A stretch of 64,000 bases of DNA from a virus. Location: the IMG/VR virus record IMGVR_UViG_3300030329_005082, positions 26,652 through 90,651 of that record, one strand, 5' to 3'. The stretch's first letter is position 1, and the number at the start of each line of letters is the position of its first letter. Below the pieces are notes generated by a model, which saw only the letters and a list, made by a program, of their open reading frames with translations, was not told the DNA's origin and searched no databases. Position numbers and translations under genes: made by a program. Positions 63,956-64,000 of this stretch are shown here, piece by piece.

Positions 63956-64000
63956 CTAACTCGGGATGAAAACCTAAATAGACCTTTCTTATGTCGTCGC
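63940..64000 (-). CDS. C-terminal end of a further gene (partial)
   Basis: 19 codons enter from the right edge (...DIRKVYLGFHPELEKKKK, stop), the stop overlapping the next ATG as ATGA. The end resembles that of the ADP-ribosyltransferase-like protein downstream, so it may be another effector of this run; only the tail is visible. Confidence 0.5.

Noticed and set aside
1-64000. tRNA genes or rRNA genes
   Set aside because: No cloverleaf-type sequence or rRNA-like stretch was noticed in the short gaps between genes; almost all sequence is coding.

Overview
This 64 kb window reads as part of the genome of a large tailed phage with a contractile tail (T4-like myovirus), probably marine or environmental. 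The evidence is a complete T4-type structural set: large terminase, portal, prohead protease, scaffold, gp23-like capsid protein, three neck/terminator proteins, sheath, tube and tape measure. With it come a T4-like SSB, a fused gp47-gp46 (SbcD-SbcC) protein and many small overlapping genes. Every gene I can support, about 90, lies on the minus strand, so transcription runs from high to low coordinates. Coding density is very high and genes are often joined by ATGA, TGATG or TAATG overlaps. No gene-free stretch exceeds about 130 bases. I see no tRNA, rRNA, CRISPR array or insertion sequence.

Layout from the left edge. 1-1063 is the N-terminal part of an FtsH AAA+ protease. 1130-4163 is a tight array of small proteins, most starting with a K-x-G-D/T-L-V motif and probably SH3-like barrels, including several genes below 60 codons. 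4156-7712 holds small proteins, a PLP aminotransferase and dUTPase. 7709-21035 is replication and nucleotide metabolism: DnaE-type DNA polymerase III alpha, a DUF2827-like glycosyltransferase, a GroES-like co-chaperonin, class II ribonucleotide reductase, DnaB-like helicase, 5'-3' exonuclease, deaminase, RecA and SSB. 21088-23167 holds a divergent tubulin/FtsZ-like protein overlapping an exonuclease-less family A DNA polymerase. 23112-32895 is baseplate, tape measure, tail chaperones and tube. 32938-51067 is sheath, neck, capsid, scaffold, ribosomal protein bS21, protease, portal and terminase. 51067-53503 has a zinc protein, a secreted protein, a second and canonical FtsZ-like GTPase, and a likely i-spanin and holin. 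53575-56776 is a cassette-like region with internally packaged proteins, SH3-like paralogues, a lipoprotein and a DNA methyltransferase, marked by repeated copies of the 3' end of the SbcCD gene. 56763-59915 is that SbcD-SbcC fusion. 59994-64000 has more leader-bearing proteins, a 33-residue Cys-rich peptide, a site-2 protease and a run of probable injected effectors including an ADP-ribosyltransferase-like protein.

How it fits together. The replication block (helicase, polymerases, SSB, RecA, exonuclease, SbcCD) and the nucleotide block (class II RNR, dUTPase, deaminase) suggest largely self-sufficient DNA synthesis. The most notable pattern is that twelve proteins share an N-terminal leader of 12-15 residues ending in (I/L)-(K/E)-E. 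The gp23-like capsid protein carries a matching LKE site, and a T4 gp21-type protease is encoded here. T4 uses a leader of this kind (FIAE) to package internal proteins such as the ADP-ribosyltransferase Alt. I infer that this phage packages and injects at least a dozen proteins, one of them Alt-like. A second pattern is a motif read as CTA(T/C)TTA on the coding strand, placed about 20-35 bases before many late-gene starts, which I take to be a candidate late promoter.
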